Source: Streptomyces antimicrobicus
Lineage (GTDB): Bacteria > Actinomycetota > Actinomycetes > Streptomycetales > Streptomycetaceae
Length of the DNA stretch: 50,484 nucleotides
Direction of reading: 5' to 3'
Assembly: GCF_020532625.1 (NCBI RefSeq)
Contig: NZ_JAJAUY010000033.1
Location: 1-50,484 of the forward strand
In this document: positions 42,751-50,484 of the stretch, in pieces
Layout of the letters: each line of letters starts with the position of its first letter
Position numbering within the stretch: the first letter of the stretch is position 1
Notes under the pieces: generated by a model
The model's input: only the letters and a program-made list of their open reading frames with translations
What the model was told of the DNA's origin: nothing
Database searches by the model: none
Made by a program: the position numbers and the translations under genes

Positions 42751-43842
42751 TCAGGGGACGGGGCGGGGTGCCGCGAGGGCCTCGCGCAGCGGGAGGGGCA
42801 GGGGCACCGCCACCGGTTGGAGGAGCCAGAGGAAGTCGCCGAGGCCGCCGCGGGCCCTCAGCTCGGCCGCCTCCCCGGCCGCCGCCAGGGCCCGCACGTA
42901 CGCCGCCGGATCGGTCGAGGCCAGGGCCAGCGGCGGCCGCCCCCCGGACACCCCGAGCGCCCCCAGCGCCTCGCGCTGGCTCACGAGCACCGCGGCCCCG
43001 GCCGCCGCGGTCCCGGCCCCCGCCGGACCGTCGGCCGCCCCGGTCCCGGCCGCCGCCGCGGCCTCGGCGCCCGCCGCCGCGCACGCGTCCAGGGCCACGT
43101 GCGCCGTCACGTCGCAGCTTCCGTCCGGTACGGGCGCCACCTCCCGGCCCGCCCGGAAGCCGGTCAAGGTCCCGTCCGCCGGCCGCCGCCCGGCGACGTG
43201 CGCGTAGTCCACCGCGACCGCCAGCCCCGCCCGGACCGTCCCCACCGCCGCCGCCCAGGCCTCGTCCCGGGGGCGGCCGATCTCCGCCCGGCCCGGGCCG
43301 GGCCACCAGCGGGTCAGCCAGGCGCGGTCGGCCGGCGACAGCGGGCCGCCGCGCGACTGGGCACCGTCCCGGTCGACCAGCACGTACCGGCCGTCCTCCG
43401 CCACGTCCAGCGGCACGTTGTCGAGCCACTCGTTCGCGAAGAGCAGCCCCCGCACCCCGGCCGGCGGCTGCGCCGTCCACCGGATCCGCTCGTCCAGGCC
43501 CGCCGGCCGGGCCGCACGTTCCACCGCGTACGCCCGTACCCGCCGCGCCACCGGCGCCGGCAGCGCGGCCAGCACCCCGGTCAGCAGTTCCCCGCGGCCG
43601 GCCCCGACGTCGACCAGGTCCAGCTCCTCCGGGCGGCCGAGCGCCTCGTCCACCTGGAGCAGGAGCCGCGCCACCGCGCCCGCGTACAGCGGGGACGCAT
43701 GCACCGACGTGCGGAAATGCCCGGCCGGGCCGGGTCCGCCGGGGCGGACGTAGAAGCCGTCGGGGCCGTACAGGGCCCTCTCCACGGCCGTGCGCCACCG
43801 CACCGGCCCACCGGCCCCCACCCGCTCCGCCTGATCGCTCAC
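42751..43842 (-). CDS. SAM-dependent methyltransferase of the MidA/NDUFAF7 type
   Basis: 363 residues. The SAM-binding motif '[19 protein letters not shown]' lies at about residue 75-95. '[20 protein letters not shown]' matches the family's conserved 'NEwlDn.P' region, and '[20 protein letters not shown]' matches its C-terminal half. Eukaryotic members methylate an arginine in the complex I 49-kDa subunit, the homologue of NuoD. An orphan nuoD lies 4.4 kb away, though a link is speculative. A low-complexity Ala/Gly stretch sits at ~250-280. I use GTG 43840-43842 because a TAGCCT box ends 7 nt upstream. ATG 43869 is an alternative. Confidence 0.85.
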   Translation of the reverse strand: MSDQAERVGAGGPVRWRTAVERALYGPDGFYVRPGGPGPAGHFRTSVHASPLYAGAVARLLLQVDEALGRPEELDLVDVGAGRGELLTGVLAALPAPVARRVRAYAVERAARPAGLDERIRWTAQPPAGVRGLLFANEWLDNVPLDVAEDGRYVLVDRDGAQSRGGPLSPADRAWLTRWWPGPGRAEIGRPRDEAWAAAVGTVRAGLAVAVDYAHVAGRRPADGTLTGFRAGREVAPVPDGSCDVTAHVALDACAAAGAEAAAAAGTGAADGPAGAGTAAAGAAVLVSQREALGALGVSGGRPPLALASTDPAAYVRALAAAGEAAELRARGGLGDFLWLLQPVAVPLPLPLREALAAPRPVP

Positions 43843-43855
43843 CCCACCAAGGCTA
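43840..43855 (-). promoter_or_regulatory. leaderless promoter -10 for the methyltransferase gene
   Basis: TAGCCT (complement of 43850-43855) is 7 nt before the GTG, supporting that start. Confidence 0.45.
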
Positions 43856-43936
43856 AGGTCGCCCTCCACCTTGCGGAGTACGCCCCCGCGGCACGGATCG
43901 CCCCTGTGGTTGACTCCAGCACCTATCCCCTTTGCC

Positions 43937-43952
43937 TACTCTGGGTTACGTG
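43937..43952 (+). promoter_or_regulatory. leaderless promoter -10 for the histidine kinase gene
   Basis: TACTCT at 43937-43942 is 7 nt before GTG 43950. A TTGACT at 43910-43915 is 21 bp upstream, longer than ideal. Confidence 0.45.
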
Positions 43953-45155
43953 CAGCGCCTCTACGACTTCCTCCGCAGACACCCCACGGGCGTCGACAGC
44001 TTCTGGGCTGCGATGCTCGTGGGGATCACCATGCTGGAGGTGGTCGAGAGCGCTTCCACCACCCCCCACCGGCTGCTCGCCGTCCCCTCGGTCCTCGCCC
44101 TCGGCCTGGTCGTCGCCCTGCGCCGCAGGTGGACGGTCCCGATGTTCTGGGTGGCGCTGGGCACCGGGCTCTACCAGCTGCTCGCGGGCGTCGAGGTCCA
44201 CTCCGCCGACTGCGCCATGCTGGTCATCCTCTTCACCGTGGCCTCCGCCGCCGACGTCCCGCGCCGGCTGTCCCGCTTCGCCCTGGTCTCGGGGCTGGCG
44301 GCGGCCCCGCTGTACGGACTCCGCTTCGGCTTCGACAAGAGCACGACCGACTCCACGCAGAACGTCCTGTTCGCCCTCTTCCTGATGGTCCCCTTCGCCC
44401 TCGCCTGGGTGCTGGGCGACTCGCTGCGCACCCGGCGGGCGTACTACGCCCAGCTGGTCGAGCGGAACCAGCGGCTGGAGAAGGAGCGCGAGGCACAGGC
44501 CAAGGTCGCCGTCGCCGCCGAGCGGGCGCGCATCGCCCGCGAACTGCACGACGTGGTCGCGCACAACGTCTCCGTCATGGTCGTCCAGGCCGACGGCGCC
44601 GCCTACGTCATGGACGTGGCCCCCGAGCAGGCCAAGGAGGCCCTCCAGACCATCTCCGGCACCGGCCGCCAGGCGCTCGCCGAGATGCGCCGCCTGCTGG
44701 GCGTGCTGCGCACCGGCGAGCCGCAGGAGTCCGAGGACTACGTCCCCCAGCCCGACGTCGAGCAGATCGAGGTGCTCGTCGAGCAGGTCCGCGCCGCCGG
44801 GCTGGCCGTGGACTTCGAGGTCGAGGGCGCGCCGCGGCAGCTGCCCAGCGGGGTCGAGCTGACCGCGTACCGGATCGTCCAGGAGGCCCTGACCAACACC
44901 CGCAAGCACGGGGGCCCGGACGCGAAGGCGAGCGTCCGCCTGGTGTACTTCGACGACGGGCTCGGCCTGCTGGTCGAGGACGACGGGCGGGGCGCGGCAC
45001 ACGAGTTGTACGAGGACGGCGGCGCCGACGGCGCCGGTCACGGCCTGATCGGCATGCGGGAGCGGGTCGGTATGGTCGGCGGGACCCTGGAGGCGGGGCC
45101 ACGGCCGGGCGGTGGCTTCCGGATCAGCGCGCTGCTGCCGCTGAAGAAGAGATGA
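43950..45155 (+). CDS. Membrane sensor histidine kinase (NarL-type partner)
   Basis: 401 residues. The first ~170 contain four or five membrane helices ('FWAAMLVGITMLEVVE', 'LAVPSVLALGLVVALRRR', 'FWVALGTGLYQLLAGV', 'NVLFALFLMVPFALAWVLGD'). A short coiled coil leads to the HisKA_3 dimer domain with the phospho-His in 'IARELHDVVAHNVSVMVVQA'. The ATPase part has 'YRIVQEALTNTRKHGGPDAK' (N box) and 'VEDDGRG' then 'GLIGMRERVGMVGG' (G boxes). The signal is unknown. A TTG at 43932 could extend it by six codons, but GTG 43950 sits right after a -10 box. The response regulator follows 14 bp later. Confidence 0.93.
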   Translation: MQRLYDFLRRHPTGVDSFWAAMLVGITMLEVVESASTTPHRLLAVPSVLALGLVVALRRRWTVPMFWVALGTGLYQLLAGVEVHSADCAMLVILFTVASAADVPRRLSRFALVSGLAAAPLYGLRFGFDKSTTDSTQNVLFALFLMVPFALAWVLGDSLRTRRAYYAQLVERNQRLEKEREAQAKVAVAAERARIARELHDVVAHNVSVMVVQADGAAYVMDVAPEQAKEALQTISGTGRQALAEMRRLLGVLRTGEPQESEDYVPQPDVEQIEVLVEQVRAAGLAVDFEVEGAPRQLPSGVELTAYRIVQEALTNTRKHGGPDAKASVRLVYFDDGLGLLVEDDGRGAAHELYEDGGADGAGHGLIGMRERVGMVGGTLEAGPRPGGGFRISALLPLKKR

Positions 45156-45169
45156 GGTCGAGGTAGCCG

Positions 45170-45847
45170 ATGTCCATCCGAGTGATGCTCGTAGACGACC
45201 AGGTGCTGTTGCGCACCGGCTTCCGCATGGTGCTCGCGGCCCAGCCGGACATGGAGGTGGTCGCCGAGGCCGGCGACGGCCTGGAGGCCCTGGAGGTGCT
45301 GCGCGCGACGAAGGTCGACGTGGTCCTGATGGACGTGCGCATGCCGAGGCTCGACGGGGTCGAGGCGACGCGGCGCATCTGCGAGCCCGAGGAGCACCCG
45401 AAGGTCATCATCCTGACCACCTTCGACCTGGACGAGTACGCGTTCTCCGGCCTGAAGGCCGGTGCCAGCGGCTTCATGCTCAAGGACGTGCCGCCGGCGG
45501 AGCTGCTGGGCGCGATCCGCTCGGTGCACAGCGGCGACGCGGTGGTCGCCCCGTCCACCACGCGGCGCCTGCTGGACCGCTTCGCCCCGATGCTCCCCAC
45601 GACCACGGCGGAGCCGCAGCACAAGGAACTGGAACGGCTGACCGACCGCGAGCGCGAGGTGATGCTCCTCGTCGCGCAGGGCCTGTCGAACGGCGAGATC
45701 GCCGCCCGCCTCGTCCTGTCGGAAGCCACGGTCAAGACCCACGTGGGCCGCATCCTGACCAAACTGGACCTGCGCGACCGCGTCCAGGTGGTCGTCCTGG
45801 CCTACGAGACGGGCATGGTCCGGGCGGGCAGCCAGCCGGGCACCTGA
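45170..45847 (+). CDS. NarL/FixJ-family response regulator
   Basis: 225 residues. The receiver has 'LVDDQVLLRTGFRMVLAAQP', the phospho-Asp in 'VVLMDVRMPRLDGVEATR', and Lys in 'GFMLKDVPPAELLGA'. A LuxR-type helix-turn-helix is at the C-terminus ('ERLTDREREVMLLVAQG', 'LSNGEIAARLVLSEATVKTH'). It is the partner of the upstream kinase; the target genes are not evident. It is followed by a broken Uma2 gene on the same strand. Confidence 0.95.
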   Translation: MSIRVMLVDDQVLLRTGFRMVLAAQPDMEVVAEAGDGLEALEVLRATKVDVVLMDVRMPRLDGVEATRRICEPEEHPKVIILTTFDLDEYAFSGLKAGASGFMLKDVPPAELLGAIRSVHSGDAVVAPSTTRRLLDRFAPMLPTTTAEPQHKELERLTDREREVMLLVAQGLSNGEIAARLVLSEATVKTHVGRILTKLDLRDRVQVVVLAYETGMVRAGSQPGT

Positions 45848-45883
45848 CCGCCGCTCCCGCCCCCACCGCGCCTGGAGGAAACC

Positions 45884-46205
45884 ATGGCCGACCTCACCGA
45901 AGGCCATCAATTCCCGTGACGTGCTCAGGGTGGTGGAGGTCGTCTCCCGGACGAACTTCCTCACCGGCATCCGGGACAAGCTGCACGACTACCTGCACGA
46001 CCACCCGAAGATGGGTGCCCCGCTGTACGTGATCGGGGACCCCCGCAAGGACCGCAGGACCGTCACCGTGCACAGCGACCCCTCCCGGGGGCCCGACGGC
46101 ATCCGCTACCGCAAGGAGGTCCCCTACGCCTTCGGGGACACGGTCACCGCCGGGCCGTGGACGCTGGAGACCGGCAGCCGCAAGAGCTACCCCGTCGGCT
46201 GGTGA
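45884..46205 (+). pseudogene. Internally deleted Uma2-family (DUF820) gene
   Basis: A good ribosome site (GGAGG at 45874-45878) and ATG 45884 open an 11-codon frame that ends at TGA 45917-45919. The C-terminal half of a Uma2 protein then runs in another frame to 46205: 'RVVEVVSRTNFLTGIRDKLH', 'LYVIGDPRKDRRTVTVHSDP', 'RYRKEVPYAFGDTVTAGPWT'. Uma2 proteins are ~190 residues with a PD-(D/E)xK-like nuclease fold and form large families in Streptomyces. The N-terminal ~90 residues that carry half of the active site are gone and the frame has shifted. A short protein from GTG 45921 is possible but would lack the catalytic core. Confidence 0.75.
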
Positions 46206-46224
46206 CCCCCGTTCCGTCCGGGCC

Positions 46225-47661
46225 TCAGGTCATCCAGCGGTCCGGGCGGGACGTGGCGCGGCCGGTCCGGGAGCGGGTGGCCTGGGCCGCGAGGAGGGCG
46301 TGGGCCTGCGGGGCGGGCCGCAGCCGCGCGGTGACCGTGCCGTCCGCGCCCGTGTCCACGTGGACGTCGGCCACGCCGCGGGCGCGTTCCCAGGGTCCCT
46401 GGGTCAGCCGGACGCTCTGGACCTTGGCGTGCGGGACGATCTCCGTACGGCGGCACAGCCGGCCCTTGCGGGCCGCGAAGACCTGCGGCGAGACGGCCAG
46501 GCCGTAGCCCTTCCACCACACCGGCACCACCCAGCGGGCGCCCCGGCGCGGGGACGGCGCGAAGGCGAGCGCCGTCAGGTCCACGCCCGGGAGCACCCGG
46601 GCGACCACCGCGTACGCCTCCTGCCGCGCGGCGACCGGCACCAGGACGTCGTTCTTCGAGCCGGCCACCGCCAGCTCCACCCGGACCCAGTCCCGGCGCC
46701 GCCACAGCAGCGGCTCGACGATCCGCACGCTCTGCACCCGGCCCGGCGGGACCGTCTCGTGCGCCCGGTCCAGCAGCCCGTGGTCCAGCCGCAGCCCGTC
46801 GGGCGACTCCTCGACCGTCCAGTCGTACTCGGCCAGGAACCGGCCGCCGCTGGCGGCCCACGCACCGCCCAGCATCGGCAGCAGCAGGGCCAGGCCCGCG
46901 ATCAGGTTGTCGCTGGCCCGCCATACGATCAGCGCTCCGGCCAGGCCGCCGGTCAGCGCCGCCCACACGCCCAGGCTCAGCAGCAGCGAGGTCGCCAGCC
47001 GGCCGCCGGGCACCCGCAGCAGCGCCCGACCCGGCGCCTCGCCCACCCGGGCCGCCTCCGCCGGGGCGAAACCGGCGGCGCGCGCCAGGAGTTCGGCGCG
47101 CAGGTCCTGGGCCACGCGTTCGCCGAGGAAGGCCAGCTCGTCCTTCTCCTCGGTACCGATGACGTCCAGCTTGAGCTTGGCCACGCCGGTCAGCCGGGCC
47201 AGCAGCGGCCGGGTGACATCCACGGCCTGGAGCCGGTCCAGCCGGATGTGCGCGGTGCGCCGGAAGATCAGGCCGGTCCGGATCCGCAGCTCCGTGTCGG
47301 TGACGGCGTAGGAGGTGAAGCGCCAGCTCAGGAAGCCGTACAGGGAGGCCGCCACCAGCACCGCGACCAGGATCAGCGTGCCGAGGCCGGTGCCCGCGTC
47401 GCGGGCCCACTCCTGCGCCCGGTCGGCCTGCTGGCCGAGCACACCGATCCCGGCGCCGATCGGCACCCAGGCGCGGCGCAGCGGGGTGAAGGGGTGCAGC
47501 CGCCGCTCCACGACGGGCGCCCCCGGATCGGCCGCCCCCGGCCCGGCCGATCCGGGTCCGACCGGCTCCGGCCCGGCCGACTCCGGCCCGGCCGGTCCCG
47601 CGGGCTCCACCGGCCCCACCGGCCCCACCGGCCCCACCGCCCCCGGCTCGCCCCCCGTCAC
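46225..47661 (-). CDS. PH-domain (bPH_2) membrane protein, YdbT-like
   Basis: 478 residues. The start is a collagen-like Gly-Pro-Val/Ala tract encoded by 9-bp repeats (47608-47640). Membrane helices ('WVPIGAGIGVLGQQ', 'LGTLILVAVLVAASLYGFLS', 'SLLLSLGVWAALTGGLAGAL', 'LIAGLALLLPMLGGAWAA') alternate with bacterial PH-like repeats: 'SYAVTDTELRIRTGLIFRRT', 'RLDRLQAVDVTRPLLARLTG', 'VPPGRVQSVRIVEPLLWRRR' and 'VPHAKVQSVRLTQGPWER'. Such proteins (DUF304, YdbT) are envelope proteins of poorly known role. It starts at GTG 47659-47661, overlapping the stop of its smaller partner as GTGA. Confidence 0.88.
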   Translation of the reverse strand: MTGGEPGAVGPVGPVGPVEPAGPAGPESAGPEPVGPGSAGPGAADPGAPVVERRLHPFTPLRRAWVPIGAGIGVLGQQADRAQEWARDAGTGLGTLILVAVLVAASLYGFLSWRFTSYAVTDTELRIRTGLIFRRTAHIRLDRLQAVDVTRPLLARLTGVAKLKLDVIGTEEKDELAFLGERVAQDLRAELLARAAGFAPAEAARVGEAPGRALLRVPGGRLATSLLLSLGVWAALTGGLAGALIVWRASDNLIAGLALLLPMLGGAWAASGGRFLAEYDWTVEESPDGLRLDHGLLDRAHETVPPGRVQSVRIVEPLLWRRRDWVRVELAVAGSKNDVLVPVAARQEAYAVVARVLPGVDLTALAFAPSPRRGARWVVPVWWKGYGLAVSPQVFAARKGRLCRRTEIVPHAKVQSVRLTQGPWERARGVADVHVDTGADGTVTARLRPAPQAHALLAAQATRSRTGRATSRPDRWMT

Positions 47662-48161
47662 AGCCCGGCCGACCTTGCCTCGCCGAGCTCCGTCAGCCGG
47701 TCCCGCAGCCGTTCGGCCTCGGCCGGGGCCAGCCCCGGGATCTTGGCGTCGGTCGCCGCCGCGGCCGTGTGCAGCTGGACGGAGGCCAGCGCGAAGCGCC
47801 GCTCCAGCGGGCCGGAGGTCACCTCGACCAGCTGCATCCGCCCGTACGGCACCACGGTCTGCTCGTGCCACAGCACACCCCGGCTGATCAGCAGGTCGTC
47901 GGCGCGTTCGGCGTAGCGCCACGAGCGCCAGTTGCGGCCGAGCAGCCACCAGCCCCAGACCAGCACCGCCCCCCACACCAGCCCGGTCGCGGCCCACGCC
48001 GGGCCGATCAGCAGGCCCGCGAGGACCGCCGTCGCCACCGCCAGCACCGTCATCCATATGACCAGCAGCAGCCGGCGCAGGGTGAGCAGCCGGCCGGGCA
48101 GTCCCACCCAGCGCGGCTCCTGCGTCCCGCTCTGCGCCGCAGACGTCGTCCCCGTATCCAT
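47658..48161 (-). CDS. PH-domain (bPH_2) membrane protein, YdbS-like
   Basis: 167 residues. Two adjacent membrane helices ('LLLVIWMTVLAVATAVLAGL', 'ATGLVWGAVLVWGWWLLGRN') are followed by one bacterial PH-like domain ('RYAERADDLLISRGVLWHEQ', 'TVVPYGRMQLVEVTSGPLER', 'ASVQLHTAAAATDAKIPGL'). The paired genes match the B. subtilis YdbS-YdbT arrangement. The ATG has GGAGGA directly upstream, and a TAGGCT box lies before it. It is divergent from nuoD by 31 bp. Confidence 0.88.
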   Translation of the reverse strand: MDTGTTSAAQSGTQEPRWVGLPGRLLTLRRLLLVIWMTVLAVATAVLAGLLIGPAWAATGLVWGAVLVWGWWLLGRNWRSWRYAERADDLLISRGVLWHEQTVVPYGRMQLVEVTSGPLERRFALASVQLHTAAAATDAKIPGLAPAEAERLRDRLTELGEARSAGL

Positions 48162-48192
48162 TCCTCCAGCCTAGGGCTGAGACACTGGGCGC

Positions 48193-49335
48193 ATGACGGA
48201 GACCACGGTCGGCATCGGCGGCGCGGCGGAGAGCACGGACATGGTGCTCAACATCGGGCCCCAGCACCCTTCCACGCACGGCGTGCTGCGCCTGAAGCTC
48301 GTCCTCGACGGCGAGCGCATCCGCAGCGCCGAACCCGTTGTCGGCTACATGCACCGGGGCGCCGAGAAACTCTTCGAGGCCCGGGACTACCGGCAGATCG
48401 TCATGCTCGCCAACCGCCACGACTGGCTGTCGGCCTTCTCCAACGAACTCGGCGTGGTCATGGCCGTCGAGCGGATGCTCGGCATGGAGGTGCCCGAGCG
48501 GGCCGTGTGGATGCGCACCCTGCTCGCCGAGCTCAACCGGGTGCTCAACCACCTGATGTTCCTGGGGTCGTACCCCCTCGAACTGGGTGGAATCACCCCG
48601 ATCTTCCACGCCTTCCGCGAGCGGGAGGACCTCCAGGCGGTCATGGAGGAGATCTCCGGCGGGCGGATGCACTACATGTTCAACCGCGTCGGCGGCCTCA
48701 AGGAGGACCTGCCGGCGGGCTGGCTCGGCCGGGCCCGGGCCGCCGTCGCCGAGTGCCGCTCGCGGATGGACGTCTACGACAAGCTGGTGCACGGGAACGA
48801 GATCTTCCGCGGCCGGACCCGCGGCGTCGGCGTGCTGTCGGCCGAGGCCGTCCACGCGTACGGGGTCTCCGGCCCGATCGCCCGCGCCTCGGGCGTCGAC
48901 TTCGACCTGCGCCGGGACGAGCCGTACCTGGCGTACGGCGACCTCCAGGACGTCCTGGAGGTCGTCACCCGCTCCGAGGGCGACTGCCTGGCCCGCTTCG
49001 AGTGCCTGCTCGACCAGACCCACAACGCCCTCGACCTGGCGGACGCCTGCCTGGACCGGATGGCCGAGCTGCCGCCGGGGCCGGTCAACCAGCGGCTGCC
49101 GAAGGTGCTCAAGGCGCCGGAGGGCCACACGTACGCCTGGACCGAGAACCCGCTCGGCATCAACGGCTACTACCTGGTCTCCAAGGGCGAGAAGACGCCG
49201 TACCGGCTGAAGCTGCGCTCGGCGTCGTTCAACAACATCCAGGTGCTGACCGAGCTGCTGCCCGGCACGCTGGTCGCGGACATGGTGGCGATCCTCGGCT
49301 CGATGTTCTTCGTGGTCGGCGACATCGACAAGTAG
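48193..49335 (+). CDS. nuoD2: Orphan NADH-quinone oxidoreductase subunit D (NuoD2)
   Basis: 380 residues, the complex I 49-kDa / [NiFe]-hydrogenase large-subunit family. Motifs are '[20 protein letters not shown]', '[20 protein letters not shown]', '[20 protein letters not shown]', '[20 protein letters not shown]', '[20 protein letters not shown]' and the C-terminal 'VGDIDK'. It lacks the CxxC pairs of hydrogenases, as expected for NuoD. Streptomyces carry a full nuoA-N operon elsewhere, and this lone copy is probably a paralogue (annotated nuoD2 in S. coelicolor, from memory). Whether it replaces NuoD or works alone is unknown. Confidence 0.93.
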   Translation: MTETTVGIGGAAESTDMVLNIGPQHPSTHGVLRLKLVLDGERIRSAEPVVGYMHRGAEKLFEARDYRQIVMLANRHDWLSAFSNELGVVMAVERMLGMEVPERAVWMRTLLAELNRVLNHLMFLGSYPLELGGITPIFHAFREREDLQAVMEEISGGRMHYMFNRVGGLKEDLPAGWLGRARAAVAECRSRMDVYDKLVHGNEIFRGRTRGVGVLSAEAVHAYGVSGPIARASGVDFDLRRDEPYLAYGDLQDVLEVVTRSEGDCLARFECLLDQTHNALDLADACLDRMAELPPGPVNQRLPKVLKAPEGHTYAWTENPLGINGYYLVSKGEKTPYRLKLRSASFNNIQVLTELLPGTLVADMVAILGSMFFVVGDIDK

Positions 49336-49379
49336 TCGCGGGCTGCGGGCGTCGCGGCGTCCGCCGGGCCGGGCCCGCC

Positions 49380-49394
49380 TAGGGTGCGGCCATG
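49380..49394 (+). promoter_or_regulatory. leaderless promoter -10 for the N-acetyltransferase gene
   Basis: TAGGGT at 49380-49385 is 6 nt before ATG 49392. Confidence 0.45.
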
Positions 49395-50363
49395 ACCTCG
49401 GCGACGCCCTCCCTGGCCCCTGCCCCGTCCGCCGCCCTGCCCGCCGCCGTGGCGGCGGGCTATCTGCGGCGGCTCGGCATCACCGGGCCGCCGGGGGCGG
49501 CGGCGCAGGCCATCGGGGCGGGGCAGGCGCTCGGGGCGGGGCAGGCGCTCGGGCCGGGCCAGGCGCTCGGGTCGGCGCAGGTGCTCGGTTCGGCGCCCTC
49601 GGCCGCCGGGCTGTTCGCCCTCCACCGGGCCCACCTGGAGCGGGTACCGTACGAGAACCTCGACATCCAGCTCGGCCGGCCGCCGGCCATCGACCCGGAG
49701 CTGTCCGCCCGCCGCTTCGCCGCCGGCCGCGGCGGCTACTGCTTCCACCTCAACGGCGCCTTCGCCGCCCTGCTGGAGACCCTCGGCTACGACGTGACCC
49801 GGCACATCGGCGGGGTCTGCCACGACGTGGCCGACCGCGAGGTGGGCGGCAACCACCTCGTCCTCACCGTCCGGGTCGAGGGCACGGCGTACTTCGTCGA
49901 CACCGGGCTCGGCGACGGCCCCTACGAGCCGCTGCCGCTGCGCGCGGGCACGTACGCGCAAGGGGCGTTCACGTACCGCATGGAGCCGCTGCCCTCGGGC
50001 GGGGGCTGGACCTTCCTCAACGAGGCCGGCCCCAACCCGGCGGTCAACTTCCGCTCCGCGCCCGCGACCATGGCCGACTTCGCGGCCGAGCACGCGCGGC
50101 TGTCCACCGACGCGGACTCCACCTTCGTCCGCACCCTCGCGGTGCTCCGCCGCGACGCCCACGGCATCGACGTCCTGCGCGGCCGGACCCTGAGCCGCAC
50201 CGACCCGGTCAACGGCGACACCACCCGCGAACTGACCACGCCCGAGGCCTTCTTCCAGGCCCTCACCACGGTCTTCGGCTGCACCCTGGACGACCTGTCC
50301 CCGGCGGACCGCGCCCTGCTGTGGGAACGCGCGGGCAGCTGCCCGGCCCGCGGCGCCTGCTGA
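49392..50363 (+). CDS. nat: Arylamine N-acetyltransferase with an internal repeat insertion
   Basis: 323 residues. NATs transfer acetyl or longer acyl groups from CoA to arylamines or hydrazines, and some relatives close amide bonds in antibiotic synthesis. The catalytic triad is present: C117 in 'RGGYCFHLN', H155 in 'GGNHLVL' and D170 in 'YFVDTGLGD'. 'ERVPYENLDIQLGRPPAID' is the usual N-terminal block. Between 'YLRRLGITG' and that block lies an insertion at ~42-68 of a hexapeptide repeat (GAGQAL, four copies). This separates two helices of the N-terminal bundle and is probably a surface loop. The context gives no biosynthetic partner, so a housekeeping or detoxifying NAT is the safer reading. 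Confidence 0.93.
   Translation: MTSATPSLAPAPSAALPAAVAAGYLRRLGITGPPGAAAQAIGAGQALGAGQALGPGQALGSAQVLGSAPSAAGLFALHRAHLERVPYENLDIQLGRPPAIDPELSARRFAAGRGGYCFHLNGAFAALLETLGYDVTRHIGGVCHDVADREVGGNHLVLTVRVEGTAYFVDTGLGDGPYEPLPLRAGTYAQGAFTYRMEPLPSGGGWTFLNEAGPNPAVNFRSAPATMADFAAEHARLSTDADSTFVRTLAVLRRDAHGIDVLRGRTLSRTDPVNGDTTRELTTPEAFFQALTTVFGCTLDDLSPADRALLWERAGSCPARGAC
49515..49595. repeat. 18-bp in-frame tandem repeat inside the nat gene
   Basis: The unit GGGGCGGGGCAGGCGCTC is exact twice (49515-49532, 49533-49550), varied twice (49551-49568, 49569-49586) and partial to 49595. Each unit encodes six residues (GAGQAL and variants). Confidence 0.9.
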
Positions 50364-50374
50364 GGCGCCCCCCG

Positions 50375-50484
50375 TCAGGAGATGGCCGAGCGGAGCGGGG
50401 TCACGTTCAGCGGCTCGGTCTCGTCGTGGGCCGTCAGGTCGATGACCTGGCCCTCCGACTCCCCGCCCGCGGGCTCCGGCGCCG
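50375..50484 (-). CDS. 3' end of an unidentified gene (35 residues visible)
   Basis: Reading in from the window edge, a frame gives 'GESEGQVIDLTAHDETEPL' and '...VTPLRSAIS' before TGA (complement of 50375-50377). The composition and codon bias look coding, and it converges on nat with an 11-bp gap. The function cannot be judged from this piece. Confidence 0.55.
   Translation of the reverse strand, partial: APEPAGGESEGQVIDLTAHDETEPLNVTPLRSAIS

Noticed and set aside
45884..46205. Treating the Uma2 remnant as a simple sequencing frameshift
   Set aside because: About 90 codons of the family are missing, so restoring one base would not rebuild the gene. A deletion is needed to explain it.

Overview
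This is a high-GC actinobacterial chromosome segment, almost certainly from a Streptomyces. Three things point there: strong GC bias at third codon positions, gene content that matches the conserved Streptomyces core (ilvD, radA-disA, sigE-cseABC, clpC, lsr2, coaX-nadC-nadB-panC, orphan nuoD), and many start codons that sit directly behind a TANNNT box with no Shine-Dalgarno. I see no tRNA, rRNA, CRISPR array, intact insertion sequence or integrase. Assignments rest on motifs and family memory, because no search was run.

Layout. 1-7.3 kb: end of a PQQ-type beta-propeller protein, a GC-rich spacer with a ~50-bp repeat, ilvD, an isomerase/TetR pair, a Ppx/GppA phosphatase and a divergent Cys-rich protein. 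7.4-14.8 kb: a sigma-like/zinc-finger/membrane/BACON fusion protein, radA, disA (c-di-AMP synthase), an anchored secreted protein, a PAP2 phosphatase and a MutY-type glycosylase. 15.0-18.3 kb: the envelope-stress operon sigE-cseA-cseB-cseC. 18.4-23.4 kb: a LamG-type anchored protein, a secreted M23 peptidase and, divergent from it, a large NACHT (STAND/NLR-like) NTPase whose gene carries a TTA leucine codon. 23.5-28.9 kb: clpC with several upstream palindromes including a ClgR-like box, a conserved hypothetical overlapping the end of lsr2, lsr2, N-acetylglutamate synthase, a BlaI-type repressor and a 55-residue membrane protein.

28.9-33.2 kb: a hypothetical, a GntR/UTRA repressor divergent from two small genes, a WYL regulator, and a 107-bp inverted-repeat element lying between copies of a GC-rich repeat. 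32.4-38.0 kb: a tightly overlapping cofactor operon (Rossmann/DUF2520 protein, panC, nadB, nadC, coaX) joining NAD and CoA synthesis. 38.1-42.7 kb: a threonine-aldolase-like enzyme, a 68-residue protein divergent from an ArsR-type regulator across two long perfect inverted repeats, and a secreted M28 aminopeptidase with an unusual 8-mer repeat leader. 42.7-50.5 kb: a MidA-type methyltransferase, a two-component system, a broken Uma2 gene, two PH-domain membrane proteins, orphan nuoD, an arylamine N-acetyltransferase with an internal repeat, and the tail of an unidentified minus-strand gene.

The most interesting items are the NACHT protein with its TTA codon and palindromic divergent promoter region, the sigma/anti-sigma/BACON fusion, the hairpin element at 32.2 kb, and the paired inverted repeats at 39.6 kb.
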